Made by a program: the position numbers and the translations under genes
The notes under the pieces: generated by a model
Seen by the model: only the letters and a program-made list of their open reading frames with translations
Told to the model about the DNA's origin: nothing
The model's database searches: none
NCBI GenBank assembly: GCA_041648175.1
Contig: JBAZPO010000016.1
Location: 1-64,000 of the forward strand
Origin: Desulfobaccales bacterium
GTDB taxonomy: Bacteria > Desulfobacterota > Desulfobaccia > Desulfobaccales > 0-14-0-80-60-11
Reading direction: 5' to 3'
Length of the DNA stretch: 64,000 nucleotides
In this document: positions 36,046 to 44,698 of the stretch, one piece after another
Position numbering within the stretch: the stretch's first letter is position 1
Layout of the letters: every line of letters starts with the position of its first letter

Positions 36046-36397
36046 GTCGCCTATCTCCTTATCGATCTGGTTTCCGATTTTGTCCGATTTTTCCAAGCAT
36101 ATGACTTTTCATACCTGGTCTTGTGAAAAATTTCAAAAAGAAAATTCATCTTGGTTCCGATGGTGAGTCAAACCGGGAGAGGTGGGTCGCTACCAACTGG
36201 GTCACCCATCCCGACGGAATCTTTCCCCAGAGTTATGGAAAATAGCAGGATATCTGCTATAATGCAAGACATTGGAATTAAACCATCTCAGGGTAAGGTG
36301 GCAACGCCTCCGGCAAAAATTGGCTCAACTCCCCGAAGGGCCGTCGGTTGTGGGGGATCGCCTTTTATCAACGCTGCGCCAATAAAGGATGACAAGC
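36046..36397. other. Divergent intergenic region
   Basis: 352 bases between ppdK and the small gene at 36398. An AT-rich patch (36111-36155) could hold the ppdK promoter. No convincing ORF or hairpin. Confidence 0.35.
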
Positions 36398-36757
36398 ATG
36401 CTTCCGGTGAAATTTGACTTTAAGGTGAATGAAGACAGGAGAGGAACGAATTTTGAGGGCGTCGAAGCCGGACATGCGGACCCTGAAGGGGCTTTTAATC
36501 TTCATCTGCGGGTTGCCCGGGATCATCTAATTCTGAGCGTCTGGCCGGTGCGGGGAGAGTTGGCGCAGGTGACCGACCACCTGGCGCAGATTATGGGTCC
36601 CCCCAAGGCTACACCATCGGTTTGTGGTTTCGGCGACTGCCAGGATGACGATAAAGATTCTCCCCAGCAGACGACCCTGTGGGAATTCGACCCCGCAGTC
36701 CGGCCGGAAGTTTTGCTGAAAGTACGGGGATTTTTGGGCTTGACAGCAACAGCATAA
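36398..36757 (+). CDS. Small conserved hypothetical protein
   Basis: 119 residues, soluble, acidic, no signal peptide. ATG 36398 lies eight bases after AAAGGA; an ATG three codons earlier (36389) is inside that site and is less likely. The C-terminal part has FGDCQDDDKDSPQQ and a predicted alpha/beta pattern. No family is recognised. It is flanked by opposing genes, so context gives no clue. Confidence 0.6.
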   Translation: MLPVKFDFKVNEDRRGTNFEGVEAGHADPEGAFNLHLRVARDHLILSVWPVRGELAQVTDHLAQIMGPPKATPSVCGFGDCQDDDKDSPQQTTLWEFDPAVRPEVLLKVRGFLGLTATA

Positions 36758-36787
36758 AAAGTGCAGGTATTCAACATAGCATGGGAT

Positions 36788-38542
36788 CTATTCCGGTTTC
36801 ACCGAACCCGGGATCGGGTAGCGCAGGGTTTGTTCTTTAAGGAGCCTCTGATTGTAAGCCGTAAGTGCATCTTCAAGCTTCAGGATGCCCACCACCACCT
36901 TATCACGGGGGGGCAAGACCACGGGGAGGGAGGAAAAGTTCTTATTTTCCAGAAGATGGAACGCAGTTTCAAAATCGTCTTCAGGATGGATGGTCACAAC
37001 TTCTGAGGTTTTCAGATCCCGGGCCTTCAAGGTCTCGGTGGCCTGTTCCCGATGCCCCAAAACCTGCCGCAAATCCCACAGGGTCAGCACCCCACTCAAT
37101 TCTTCCTGCTCATCTAATATCACAAAAAACGGGTAGGGGCTTGCCTCAGCCCGGCGCAGGATTTCCGGTAACGGGGTGTCATCGCGGATGAGCTCCATTT
37201 TCTTGGAGGCATAATCTTTCACCTGCATGGATTGGAGCACGTGGACGGCGCGTCCCTGAAAAATCTTGACCCCTCGGCGCAGAAGCTTCATTTCGTAGGT
37301 GGAATAGCCATAAAGGGATTTGACCACGATAAAACTGGCAATACAGCTCACCATGGCGGGCACGATTATCCCATGGCTGTTACTCAACTCGAAGATGATC
37401 AGGGTGGCGGTGATAGGCCCCAAGGTGGTGCCGCTGACCAGGGCTCCCATACCCACCAGGGCATAATCCGAGGGAACCAGGTTAAGGCCGGGGACAAGAT
37501 GATTGGCCACCAGGGACAGGCTCGTTCCCAGCATCGCGCCCAAGAAGAGGTTGGGCCCCATAATGCCGCCGCTCATGCCGGAACCCAGGCAGACCACCGT
37601 GGCCAGAAATTTCGTGATCATCAGGAAGGCTGCGCTCGTAAGGGCGAATTTGCCGGTCAGGCTCAAGTTGATACTGTCATAGCCCACCCCCAGGACATAG
37701 GGCGAGGATACGGCCAGGCCTCCCAGGATCAGGCCACCCAGGGCCGGCTTGAGCCATTCCGGCAGGGGTATGCGGCGAAACAGGCTATCTGTCCCATAGA
37801 CGGCCCGGGTAAAAGCAATTGCAACCAGGCCGGCCAGCACCCCTAGGATCAGGTAAATCACCAATTCGAAGTTGTTATGAAAAATAAAAGGGGCCACCTG
37901 AAAGGTGGGAAAATCACCCAAAAACTGGCGCGAAATCAACACAGCCACGATGGCGGCGATGACGATATGGCCTAAATAGACGATCTCCAGATCCGCCAGG
38001 ATGACTTCGATGGTGAACAGAGCGCCGGAGATGGGGGTGTTGAAGGTGGCGGCGAAGCCCGCGGCCACGCCGCAGGCCAGACAAATCCTGCCTTTGCCCG
38101 CACTGAAACTGAAGAGCCGGGTCATGGCCGAGCCGATGGCGGCGCCGATCCCCACCACCGGACCTTCACGGCCCACCGAGCCGCCACTGGCGATGGTCAG
38201 GCCGGTGACCCAGGCTTTGAGCAGGGCTTTGGAGGGGAGGATGTGGCCTTGCCGCAAGGCCGCGGCCTCGATTACTTCAGGGACCCCGGGCCCCCGCGCG
38301 TCTGGGGCCCAATAGGCGATCACCGGCCCCACCGCCAGGCCGCCCAGGGTGGGAATCAGAATTCTGAGCCACCAGGGAGTGGCCAGCACCCGGGCCATGA
38401 AATGCCCTTGTCCCGGCCAGATCCCCCACTGCCCCACTTCGATGAGGGCCAGAAACCCGAGAGCTCCCACCCCGGCCAAGGCCCCGATAAGAATGGCCAG
38501 GAGCAAAAAGAGAAACTCATTGGTCTGGCGGCTCAGGTTCAT
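36788..38542 (-). CDS. ClC-family chloride channel/transporter with CBS domains
   Basis: 584 residues: about ten to twelve membrane helices followed by a cytoplasmic CBS pair (about 440-560). ClC signature motifs are GREGPVV (near residue 124), GSGMSGGIMGP (about 320) and the G-F/L-x-P region near the last helices. The gating-glutamate position is retained in GREGP. CBS domains usually bind adenosine nucleotides and adjust transport. It follows the M50 protease by 28 bases, so the two likely share a transcript. Confidence 0.93.
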   Translation of the reverse strand: MNLSRQTNEFLFLLLAILIGALAGVGALGFLALIEVGQWGIWPGQGHFMARVLATPWWLRILIPTLGGLAVGPVIAYWAPDARGPGVPEVIEAAALRQGHILPSKALLKAWVTGLTIASGGSVGREGPVVGIGAAIGSAMTRLFSFSAGKGRICLACGVAAGFAATFNTPISGALFTIEVILADLEIVYLGHIVIAAIVAVLISRQFLGDFPTFQVAPFIFHNNFELVIYLILGVLAGLVAIAFTRAVYGTDSLFRRIPLPEWLKPALGGLILGGLAVSSPYVLGVGYDSINLSLTGKFALTSAAFLMITKFLATVVCLGSGMSGGIMGPNLFLGAMLGTSLSLVANHLVPGLNLVPSDYALVGMGALVSGTTLGPITATLIIFELSNSHGIIVPAMVSCIASFIVVKSLYGYSTYEMKLLRRGVKIFQGRAVHVLQSMQVKDYASKKMELIRDDTPLPEILRRAEASPYPFFVILDEQEELSGVLTLWDLRQVLGHREQATETLKARDLKTSEVVTIHPEDDFETAFHLLENKNFSSLPVVLPPRDKVVVGILKLEDALTAYNQRLLKEQTLRYPIPGSVKPE

Positions 38543-38570
38543 GGGCAGCGGTAGGCAGCCTCGGATGGAT

Positions 38571-39704
38571 TCAGCTCTGCTCTTCCAACTCCACCTTAAG
38601 GGAGAAGAAATCCAGCAGATCTTTCAAAGTGACGATCCCCACCAAACGCCCATGCTCTACCACCAGCATGCGGCTGACCCCGGTCTGAGTCATTAGGCCC
38701 AAGGCCTTGATGGCATCGGTGTCGGGAGAAATAGTGTTTTCCGGAGAACATTGGCTAGCCGCTTCCCGGATGGTTTCCCGGCTCCAGGCCTCCCGGGGAA
38801 TCTCCTTCACCTGCCGGGTGGTGATGCAGCCCACCAGCTTGTCCCCCGACATGACCGGAAACATTTTATAGTGATGCTTATAGATGTAGTCCTCCACGAG
38901 ATGCTCGACGGTGATGGAATCCTGGACCGCCACCGGGTTGGTATTCATGAAGCGGCTCACCTTCTCGCCTTCCAGGGCCTTGCGCACCAAAAGCTGCTGG
39001 TAGGACATCTGGGCGGCGTTGCGCAAAAACATGCCGATGAGAAACATCCACACCCCGCCGATGACGTTGCCATAGATGAACTGGAGGATGCCGAAGACGA
39101 TGAGGCCGATGCCGAAGGCGGAGCCGATGGTTGAGGAGACCCGGGTGGCCCACCGCAAGTTGCCTTTGGTTCCCCACAGGATGGACCGCAATACCCTGCC
39201 GCCGTCCAGGGGGAAGGCCGGCAGGAGGTTGAAGGCCGCCAGGATGACATTGATGTAAGCAATATAATAGATAACCCCGTTGATGGGGGTGTCCCAACCG
39301 GCGGACACTCCTGTGCGGTAGATCAGATAAAATATTACCGCGAGGGCGAAACTGGAGATTGGTCCAACGATTGCCATGGAGAATTCGGCCTTGGCCGTGG
39401 GGGGTTCATCGCCCATTTCCGCCACCCCGCCAAAGATGAACAGGGTAATCCCTTTCATGGGCATGCCGAACTTGCGGGCTACTATCGAGTGGCAGAACTC
39501 ATGGGCTACGATGGAGGCGAAGAGGCCCAGGGCCCCCACCACCCCCATAATCCAGTAGGTTTCCCGTTCCAGACCCGGGTAAAGGTAGGGAAAGAGTCCT
39601 GCCGCCAGAGACCAGGTTATGAGCACCGCGATGATAGTCCAGCTCAAGTCGATATTGACCTCGAACCCGAGGAGCTTGAACAATTTTATACGTTTACCGA
39701 ACAT
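38571..39704 (-). CDS. Site-2-protease-like M50 metalloprotease with CBS domains
   Basis: 377 residues. Zinc-binding HEFCHS motif near residue 68 and the second motif NLLPAFPLDGGR near residue 160 define an intramembrane M50 peptidase of the SpoIVFB-like, CBS-containing class. Four to five membrane segments precede two CBS domains (about 240-370). Such proteases cleave membrane-bound precursors under nucleotide control. ATG 39704 follows AGGAGG. Its pairing with a CBS-containing ClC channel is notable. Confidence 0.92.
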   Translation of the reverse strand: MFGKRIKLFKLLGFEVNIDLSWTIIAVLITWSLAAGLFPYLYPGLERETYWIMGVVGALGLFASIVAHEFCHSIVARKFGMPMKGITLFIFGGVAEMGDEPPTAKAEFSMAIVGPISSFALAVIFYLIYRTGVSAGWDTPINGVIYYIAYINVILAAFNLLPAFPLDGGRVLRSILWGTKGNLRWATRVSSTIGSAFGIGLIVFGILQFIYGNVIGGVWMFLIGMFLRNAAQMSYQQLLVRKALEGEKVSRFMNTNPVAVQDSITVEHLVEDYIYKHHYKMFPVMSGDKLVGCITTRQVKEIPREAWSRETIREAASQCSPENTISPDTDAIKALGLMTQTGVSRMLVVEHGRLVGIVTLKDLLDFFSLKVELEEQS

Positions 39705-40115
39705 CGTTACCTCCTATTGAAATTACTTACCTGAAGATCGCCACACGTTCCCTAATGATTGCAATTCTTCTTGATAAGCTTAAGGAACTTTTTGCAAAGA
39801 GGCCAGGGGGATACATATATAACCCATTAATAATCCCACCAAAATATTTCTGATGCCTTCGCTGAAAGGTAAGGCTCTGATGCTGAGGAGTCAACACGCT
39901 TTTTCACAGGACGTGCCACGCAAATAGAGAACCTCATATCAATATTTTTTCATTTTATTTACATATCATCCTGCGATTAAGGTTGCGTCGCCGAGAACCA
40001 TGGTTAACATACGTTTAATTCGGCACCGGCCCGAAGGCGATTTGCTCGTAGAGAATCAAACATAATTGACTATTGATAAAAAGCAACCAATTTATCAGAG
40101 ATGGGAGGTCTGGAG
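39705..40115. other. Divergent promoter region
   Basis: 411 bases between the M50 gene and the cytochrome gene, which are divergent. AT-rich around 39930-39970 and 40060-40090. No ORF or repeat of note. Confidence 0.4.
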
Positions 40116-41546
40116 ATGACGTATTCCGCCAAAAAGTTAAGATTGATAGTGGTGCCGCTGTTTCTCGGGGTCAGCCTCGTCTTGGGCATGGGGTCCATCT
40201 GGGGGTCCAAAGATGCCAAAGCCGACAAGCCCAAAGAGCAAGAATCCAGCTACGCGCCGGTAAAAATCACCGAACCCTTTGCCACGACCATGGCCCGGAT
40301 GAAGGGGGAGAAAGATAAGATCGCGGCCCGGCACAAGGACCTCCTGGAGAAGCGTTACGATATGAGCGACCGACCCGCCAAAGGGGTCACCACGACCCGG
40401 GGCAAGCCCATCCAGGAGGGCGTGCGCGCTAAGCTCCCTCCGGGTATGACCTGGGAAAAACTGGCAGCCATGAGCCCGGAGGATATCAAGGAAAAGGGCG
40501 TATGGCCCGGGGGATTTTTGCCTCTGCCCCATCCTCACCAGGAAGAGGGTGGGATGGTCTTCCCCAAATCCACCATTGACGAGATCAAAAAACAGGAAGG
40601 CCGGGACCTGACCCGGTTTGATCTGGATTACGACTTACCGGACCACTTCCTGCCGGAATTCCCGCCCGCTATCTTTCTTACCACCCGGCCCGACCTGGGG
40701 GATGTGTCCCAAGGGAAGCTGGTCACCAACATGAACTTCTATGAGCTGTTCAATGGCATCCTCAACCCCAAGCAAATCGAGGGCTTGCGGCTCTTGGTGA
40801 CACCCTTTATGCAGCAGCAGTTCAACCAGACGGAAGACCGGCGCTCCGAGCAGCCCAGCCGGGGTGTGGCCTGCTTCGACTGCCATGTTAACGGCCACAC
40901 CAACGCTTCCACCCACCTAGCGGGGGACGTTCGGCCCCAGCAATTCCGCCACCGCATCGACACCCCGCCCCTCAGGGGTGTGAATATCCAGCGTCTCTTC
41001 GGCTCTCAGCGGGCCTTAAAGACGGTGGAGGATTTCACCGAGTTTGAGCAGCGGGCGGCCTACTTCGACGGCGACCCGGTGATTGCCACCAAGAAGGGGG
41101 TGAACATCCTGGAACGAGGCAGCCAGGTGCACGACATGGCGGAATTTCAGGAAATTTTAGACTTCCCGCCAGCCCCAAAACTGGACATTTTCGGCCGCCT
41201 GGACCCAAAAAAGGCCACGGCAGAGGAAATGAAAGGCCAGGAGATTTTCTTCGGCAAGGCCCAGTGCGCCTTCTGCCATCAGCCCCCGTACTATACCGAT
41301 AACCTGATGCACAACCTTAAGACCGAGCGCTTCTTCAAGCCCCAGATGATCAACGGCCGCATGGCGAACATGGACGGCCCCATCAAGACCTTTCCATTAC
41401 GGGGCATCAAGGAATCGCCCACGTATCTGCACGACGGCCGTCTTCTGACCCTGGAGGATACGGTGGAATTTTTCAACCTGGTGCAAGGCCTGAAACTGAC
41501 CGACCAGGAAAAGAAGTCTCTGGTAGCATTTATGCGGGTTTTATAA
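40116..41546 (+). CDS. Diheme cytochrome c peroxidase-like protein
   Basis: 476 residues. The signal peptide (LRLIVVPLFLGVSLVLGMGS) directs export to the periplasm. There are two c-heme sites, CFDCH near residue 250 and CAFCH near 386, and a C-terminal LRGIKESPTYLHDGRLLTLEDTV region like that of MauG/bacterial cytochrome c peroxidases. The N-terminal 200 residues, rich in Lys and Pro, are not typical of the family. Probable role is peroxide reduction or another periplasmic redox step. ATG 40116 follows GGGAGG and TGGAG. Confidence 0.85.
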   Translation: MTYSAKKLRLIVVPLFLGVSLVLGMGSIWGSKDAKADKPKEQESSYAPVKITEPFATTMARMKGEKDKIAARHKDLLEKRYDMSDRPAKGVTTTRGKPIQEGVRAKLPPGMTWEKLAAMSPEDIKEKGVWPGGFLPLPHPHQEEGGMVFPKSTIDEIKKQEGRDLTRFDLDYDLPDHFLPEFPPAIFLTTRPDLGDVSQGKLVTNMNFYELFNGILNPKQIEGLRLLVTPFMQQQFNQTEDRRSEQPSRGVACFDCHVNGHTNASTHLAGDVRPQQFRHRIDTPPLRGVNIQRLFGSQRALKTVEDFTEFEQRAAYFDGDPVIATKKGVNILERGSQVHDMAEFQEILDFPPAPKLDIFGRLDPKKATAEEMKGQEIFFGKAQCAFCHQPPYYTDNLMHNLKTERFFKPQMINGRMANMDGPIKTFPLRGIKESPTYLHDGRLLTLEDTVEFFNLVQGLKLTDQEKKSLVAFMRVL

Positions 41547-41557
41547 GCGGTTGCAAC

Positions 41558-41592
41558 GTGGACGCCTGTCCCTGAGCGGCACGGGCGTCCAC
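41558..41592. other. Strong hairpin between convergent genes
   Basis: GTGGACGCC (41558-41566) pairs perfectly with GGCGTCCAC (41584-41592) around a 17-base loop, between the cytochrome stop and the dedA stop. No T-run follows on either side, so a factor-dependent or bidirectional stop is only a guess. Confidence 0.55.
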
Positions 41593-41608
41593 ATCAGGCC
41601 GGAGTAAC

Positions 41609-42229
41609 CTAATCCCGGACTTGATTTTCGGTTTCACAATGGGAACGCCGAATCCTATACACCAGATAACCCGCCGACCCCAGACCGATAACGGCCGCCA
41701 CCAGGAGCACTAGATAAGCATGTACCTGGGGCATAATCTTGTGCCACTCATCCCCCACCACGTAGCCCACCGTCAAGAAGGTGGCCACCCAGACTAAGCC
41801 CCCGGAGTAGGCAAAGGGGGCAAAATGCCGGTACTCCAGACCGGAAATCCCGGCGCTCAACGCGGCCAGATGCCGGACCCCCGGGAGGAAGTAGCCTCCA
41901 AACAGGCTCCATTTGCCATATTTCTCAAACCATTGATGGGCCTGGGCTAATCTCTCCGGGGTGATGTGCAGGTATTTCCCATACCTCGCCAATAACGGCA
42001 GGCCGAGGGTGCGCCCCACCACATAGGACACCGTGATGCCGCAGATGCTGCCCAGGAAGGCCGTCAGGAGGGTGGGAACCGGATGGAAATACCCCTTGAA
42101 GACTAGATAGCCCACAAAGGCCAGAATGGTTTCATCCGGGATGGGTAGGCCGAAAATCCCCAGCACGAGCGAAGAGAATATCCCCAGGTAGCCGTAAGTC
42201 TGGATCAAGTGAAGATGGGCGGATAACAT
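41609..42229 (-). CDS. DedA-family membrane protein
   Basis: 206 residues from ATG 42229 (an in-frame ATG at 42271 is possible). The DedA/SNARE-associated-like pattern is present: re-entrant region LGIFGLPIPDETILAFVGYL, a glycine-rich GSICGITVSYVVGRTLG, and the conserved FGGYFLPGVRHLAALSAG (R/H motif). The family is now linked to lipid carrier (undecaprenyl phosphate or phosphatidylethanolamine) flipping at the inner membrane. The exact substrate here is unknown. Confidence 0.9.
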   Translation of the reverse strand: MLSAHLHLIQTYGYLGIFSSLVLGIFGLPIPDETILAFVGYLVFKGYFHPVPTLLTAFLGSICGITVSYVVGRTLGLPLLARYGKYLHITPERLAQAHQWFEKYGKWSLFGGYFLPGVRHLAALSAGISGLEYRHFAPFAYSGGLVWVATFLTVGYVVGDEWHKIMPQVHAYLVLLVAAVIGLGSAGYLVYRIRRSHCETENQVRD

Positions 42230-42366
42230 GCGGTTCCCTGTTGCTTCACGGGATAATCCCCGGAAGCTCATTGAGATTCAGGACTTAACATAACCATTCT
42301 CCGGCAGAATGCCAGGTTGTGCATCTGGAAAGAGAAGAGGAGGGGGAGGAGAAAGAACCCGGAGCT

Positions 42367-42430
42367 TTAGCTGCCGCCGCCGCGCTTCATGAGAGCCTCC
42401 AATTCCTTGGCGGCAGGTTCCTGGCCCCCG
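42367..42430 (-). pseudogene. Orphan second copy of the TPR-gene 3-prime end
   Basis: Minus-strand reading gives GQEPAAKELEALMKRGGGS then TAA. The end of the TPR lipoprotein gene (43854-43905) reads GQEQAAKELEVLLKDK then TAA. The orphan and the gene are separated by an AT-rich two-gene insert (42452-43832), so the insert appears to sit at the TPR gene end with an older tail left on its far side. Confidence 0.8.
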
Positions 42431-42451
42431 AAACTGAGGGAGACGGTATGA

Positions 42452-42877
42452 TTAAATCATAAGTTTAGCTAAATTAGGAGGAAGTTGGGTACCCATAGCA
42501 ATGCCATCTTTTGTTACCGCTAACCCTACAGCGAAACCTACTACCATATTACTTGCAAAAACACTTGAACCTATCCTAATTTCCCACGGTGTTATTTGGC
42601 AATCTGGAAGGTTTAAACTAATATTTATTAAAGTTCTTTCATTTGAGTTATAGGCATATAATGGCTTTCCGTCAATTAATATTTGGAACCCATCTAATGT
42701 AGGCAAAAATTCAATGTCAGGAGCTGGCTTATCCCCTAAAATTTCAAGCTTTGCATATTCTCCACCCAAGTCAATAACTGATAGGCGGCCACTTGCGTCT
42801 TGAACAACTGCCCTAGTACCCCATAATAAAGGAATTTCTACATTTATAAAAGTTTGACTTCCCATTTTAAGATCCAT
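42452..42877 (-). CDS. AT-rich hypothetical partner of the PIN-domain protein
   Basis: 141 residues, beta-rich, no signal peptide, no family recognised. Start ATG 42877 follows GGAG with six-base spacing and overlaps the 3-prime end of the PIN gene by 11 bases, so the two are translationally coupled. A hydrophobic glycine-alternating stretch (VVGFAVGLAVTKDGIAMG) lies near the C-terminus. Composition matches the PIN gene and not the neighbours, so they arrived together. Confidence 0.65.
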   Translation of the reverse strand: MDLKMGSQTFINVEIPLLWGTRAVVQDASGRLSVIDLGGEYAKLEILGDKPAPDIEFLPTLDGFQILIDGKPLYAYNSNERTLINISLNLPDCQITPWEIRIGSSVFASNMVVGFAVGLAVTKDGIAMGTQLPPNLAKLMI

Positions 42878-43832
42878 TTTTATCTCCAATTATATTTCTA
42901 AGTGCATCATGTCTTTCTACAAAGTCATCATACTCTGGTTTGCCTGTTTCGATAAATATTATTTTAATCTCTGGTTTCTCTAACGGGTTACCATCAATTG
43001 CTATGTTGGATAATATTAATTCTTCTGCAGTTTCATCGGCTGGTTTTATGTCAACAACGGCTGATAATGTTCTCCCTTCAGTTGTTTTTGTTTTCAAATG
43101 GCAGGTGGCATGAACAAGACCCCTAACCCCCTGTACAAATCTTGCTTTCGATATTCCCAAAATTGTCATTTCTTTATTTAATGGTAATCCTTCTTCAATT
43201 AAGCTACTCCAGAATGGCAATAAAAATTGAGCCATTAATTTTCCGGTTGGTGTTTCTACATCTAAATATTCTAATGCTTCCTCTATGCTTTTAACTCTAA
43301 CTAATTTTACTTCATTAGATTCTAAATCTCCGCGAGAATGATAATGACAGACATCATTACTTATCAACAATGCCCCATCTTCTTTTAACGAAATACGTAA
43401 TGCAATCATCCATATAATTAAATCCCGCATTTCATCACTTTTAATATCTGGAGGATGTGGACATTCATGCAAGCATGCTCTGCGATGAGCTTTTACATAA
43501 TCTTCCAGCGTAGGAACCTCAACTATTACATTGACACCCAATGCCCCAATAAGTGCAATTAAATCAGGCGGTTTAACTAATTCAGCAAATTCAATATGAT
43601 CAAAATGAACGCCATATGTTTCAAGAATTACACAAGCATTTTTTATCCTATTTACCTCCTCTTCTTTCTTGATTAATTGATACCTATTAAATTCTAGCAG
43701 AGCTGTCTCTGGAATAACAACAACATAGTTTCTCTCTGCGCAAACCTTAAATAGTTCCTGTAATCTTTTAGAAAGTTTATCCTTAATTAATTGCACATTA
43801 TGTAATATATCTGAATTAAGAATTATCTTCAT
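42867..43832 (-). CDS. AT-rich PIN-like domain protein
   Basis: 321 residues. The N-terminal half fits a PIN-like nuclease: NSDILHN (first acidic residue), VVIPETALLEFNR (conserved E), SDEMRDLIIWMIAL (central acidic pair) and LISNDVCHY (last acidic position). The C-terminal 120 residues are unassigned. PIN nucleases usually cut RNA and are common in toxin-antitoxin and defence loci, but this one is larger than VapC-type toxins. It overlaps the small gene downstream. AT-rich codon use suggests acquisition. Confidence 0.72.
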   Translation of the reverse strand: MKIILNSDILHNVQLIKDKLSKRLQELFKVCAERNYVVVIPETALLEFNRYQLIKKEEEVNRIKNACVILETYGVHFDHIEFAELVKPPDLIALIGALGVNVIVEVPTLEDYVKAHRRACLHECPHPPDIKSDEMRDLIIWMIALRISLKEDGALLISNDVCHYHSRGDLESNEVKLVRVKSIEEALEYLDVETPTGKLMAQFLLPFWSSLIEEGLPLNKEMTILGISKARFVQGVRGLVHATCHLKTKTTEGRTLSAVVDIKPADETAEELILSNIAIDGNPLEKPEIKIIFIETGKPEYDDFVERHDALRNIIGDKNGS

Positions 43833-43853
43833 AAAATTTGTTTTTAAATTGCT

Positions 43854-44696
43854 TTATTTATCTTTCAACAGCACCTCCAACTCCTTGGCGGCTTGTTCCT
43901 GGCCCCGGGCCTGGTAGATGCCCAAGAGTAGAGCGGCGTTAAGCCGGGCTTCTTTCTGGTCGCCCCTGGCGAGGGCCACCAGCGTCAGATCTTTGAGCGC
44001 GGCGGCGATGCCGTCGGTGTCCTGAAGGCGGCGGAAGTCCCCCAGGGCTTGCTTCAGATACAGGGTGGCCCGGTCGTAGTCCTTCAAGTCCAGGAAGGTC
44101 CGGCCCAGGCGCTCCTCGCGCATTGCTTGGCCCCGCTGGTCTTTGGCGCCTTCGTCGGCCTTGAGGGCTTGATGGTAATAATTCAAGGCCAGCATATAAT
44201 CTTTATGTACGCGGGCCACGTCTCCCAAATGGGTCAGGGACAAGGCCAAAAGCGGTCCTGGGGGAAGCTGCCGGGCATTTTCCAGGGCCTCCAGGTAGGA
44301 GGTTTCGGCCTCCCGCAAGCGGCCCTGGGATTGGTAAGCCAGGCCCAGATTGTTCAAGGTCTCACAGAGGCCGGCAGGGGCTTGCAGCTCCCGATTGACG
44401 GCCAGGGCTTCCTGAAAGTAGGTGACGGCCTGCTGCAGGTCTCCCTGTTCCTGGGCGATGACCCCCAAGTTGTTCAGGTTAGAGGCGATGCCTTCGCGGC
44501 GGTCGATGAGGCGGTTGTAAGTGAGGGCTTGCTCAAACTTATTTTTAGCCAGTTCCCAGCGGCTCTGGCGGTAATACGCATATCCTGCTTCATTAAGGGC
44601 AAGGGCCTGATCCCGCAGATCGACCGAGGTCTTGGCTGGGCCGCCGCAGCCCACCGCGATTACCAGCACCAACAGCCAAGTCCACCGTTTACCCAC
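43854..44696 (-). CDS. TPR-repeat lipoprotein of the mla operon
   Basis: 280 residues. The N-terminus MGKRWTWLLVLVIAVGCGG is a lipoprotein signal with the lipobox cysteine at about residue 17. Five to six tetratricopeptide repeats follow (GYAYYRQSRWELAKNKFEQA, NLGVIAQEQGDLQQAVTYF and so on). It starts three bases after the mlaD stop, so it is the last gene of the mlaE-mlaF-mlaD operon, probably an envelope adaptor. The final residues (LLKDK) differ from the orphan tail at 42367 and may have been changed by the adjacent insert. Confidence 0.87.
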   Translation of the reverse strand: MGKRWTWLLVLVIAVGCGGPAKTSVDLRDQALALNEAGYAYYRQSRWELAKNKFEQALTYNRLIDRREGIASNLNNLGVIAQEQGDLQQAVTYFQEALAVNRELQAPAGLCETLNNLGLAYQSQGRLREAETSYLEALENARQLPPGPLLALSLTHLGDVARVHKDYMLALNYYHQALKADEGAKDQRGQAMREERLGRTFLDLKDYDRATLYLKQALGDFRRLQDTDGIAAALKDLTLVALARGDQKEARLNAALLLGIYQARGQEQAAKELEVLLKDK

Positions 44697-44698
44697 GG

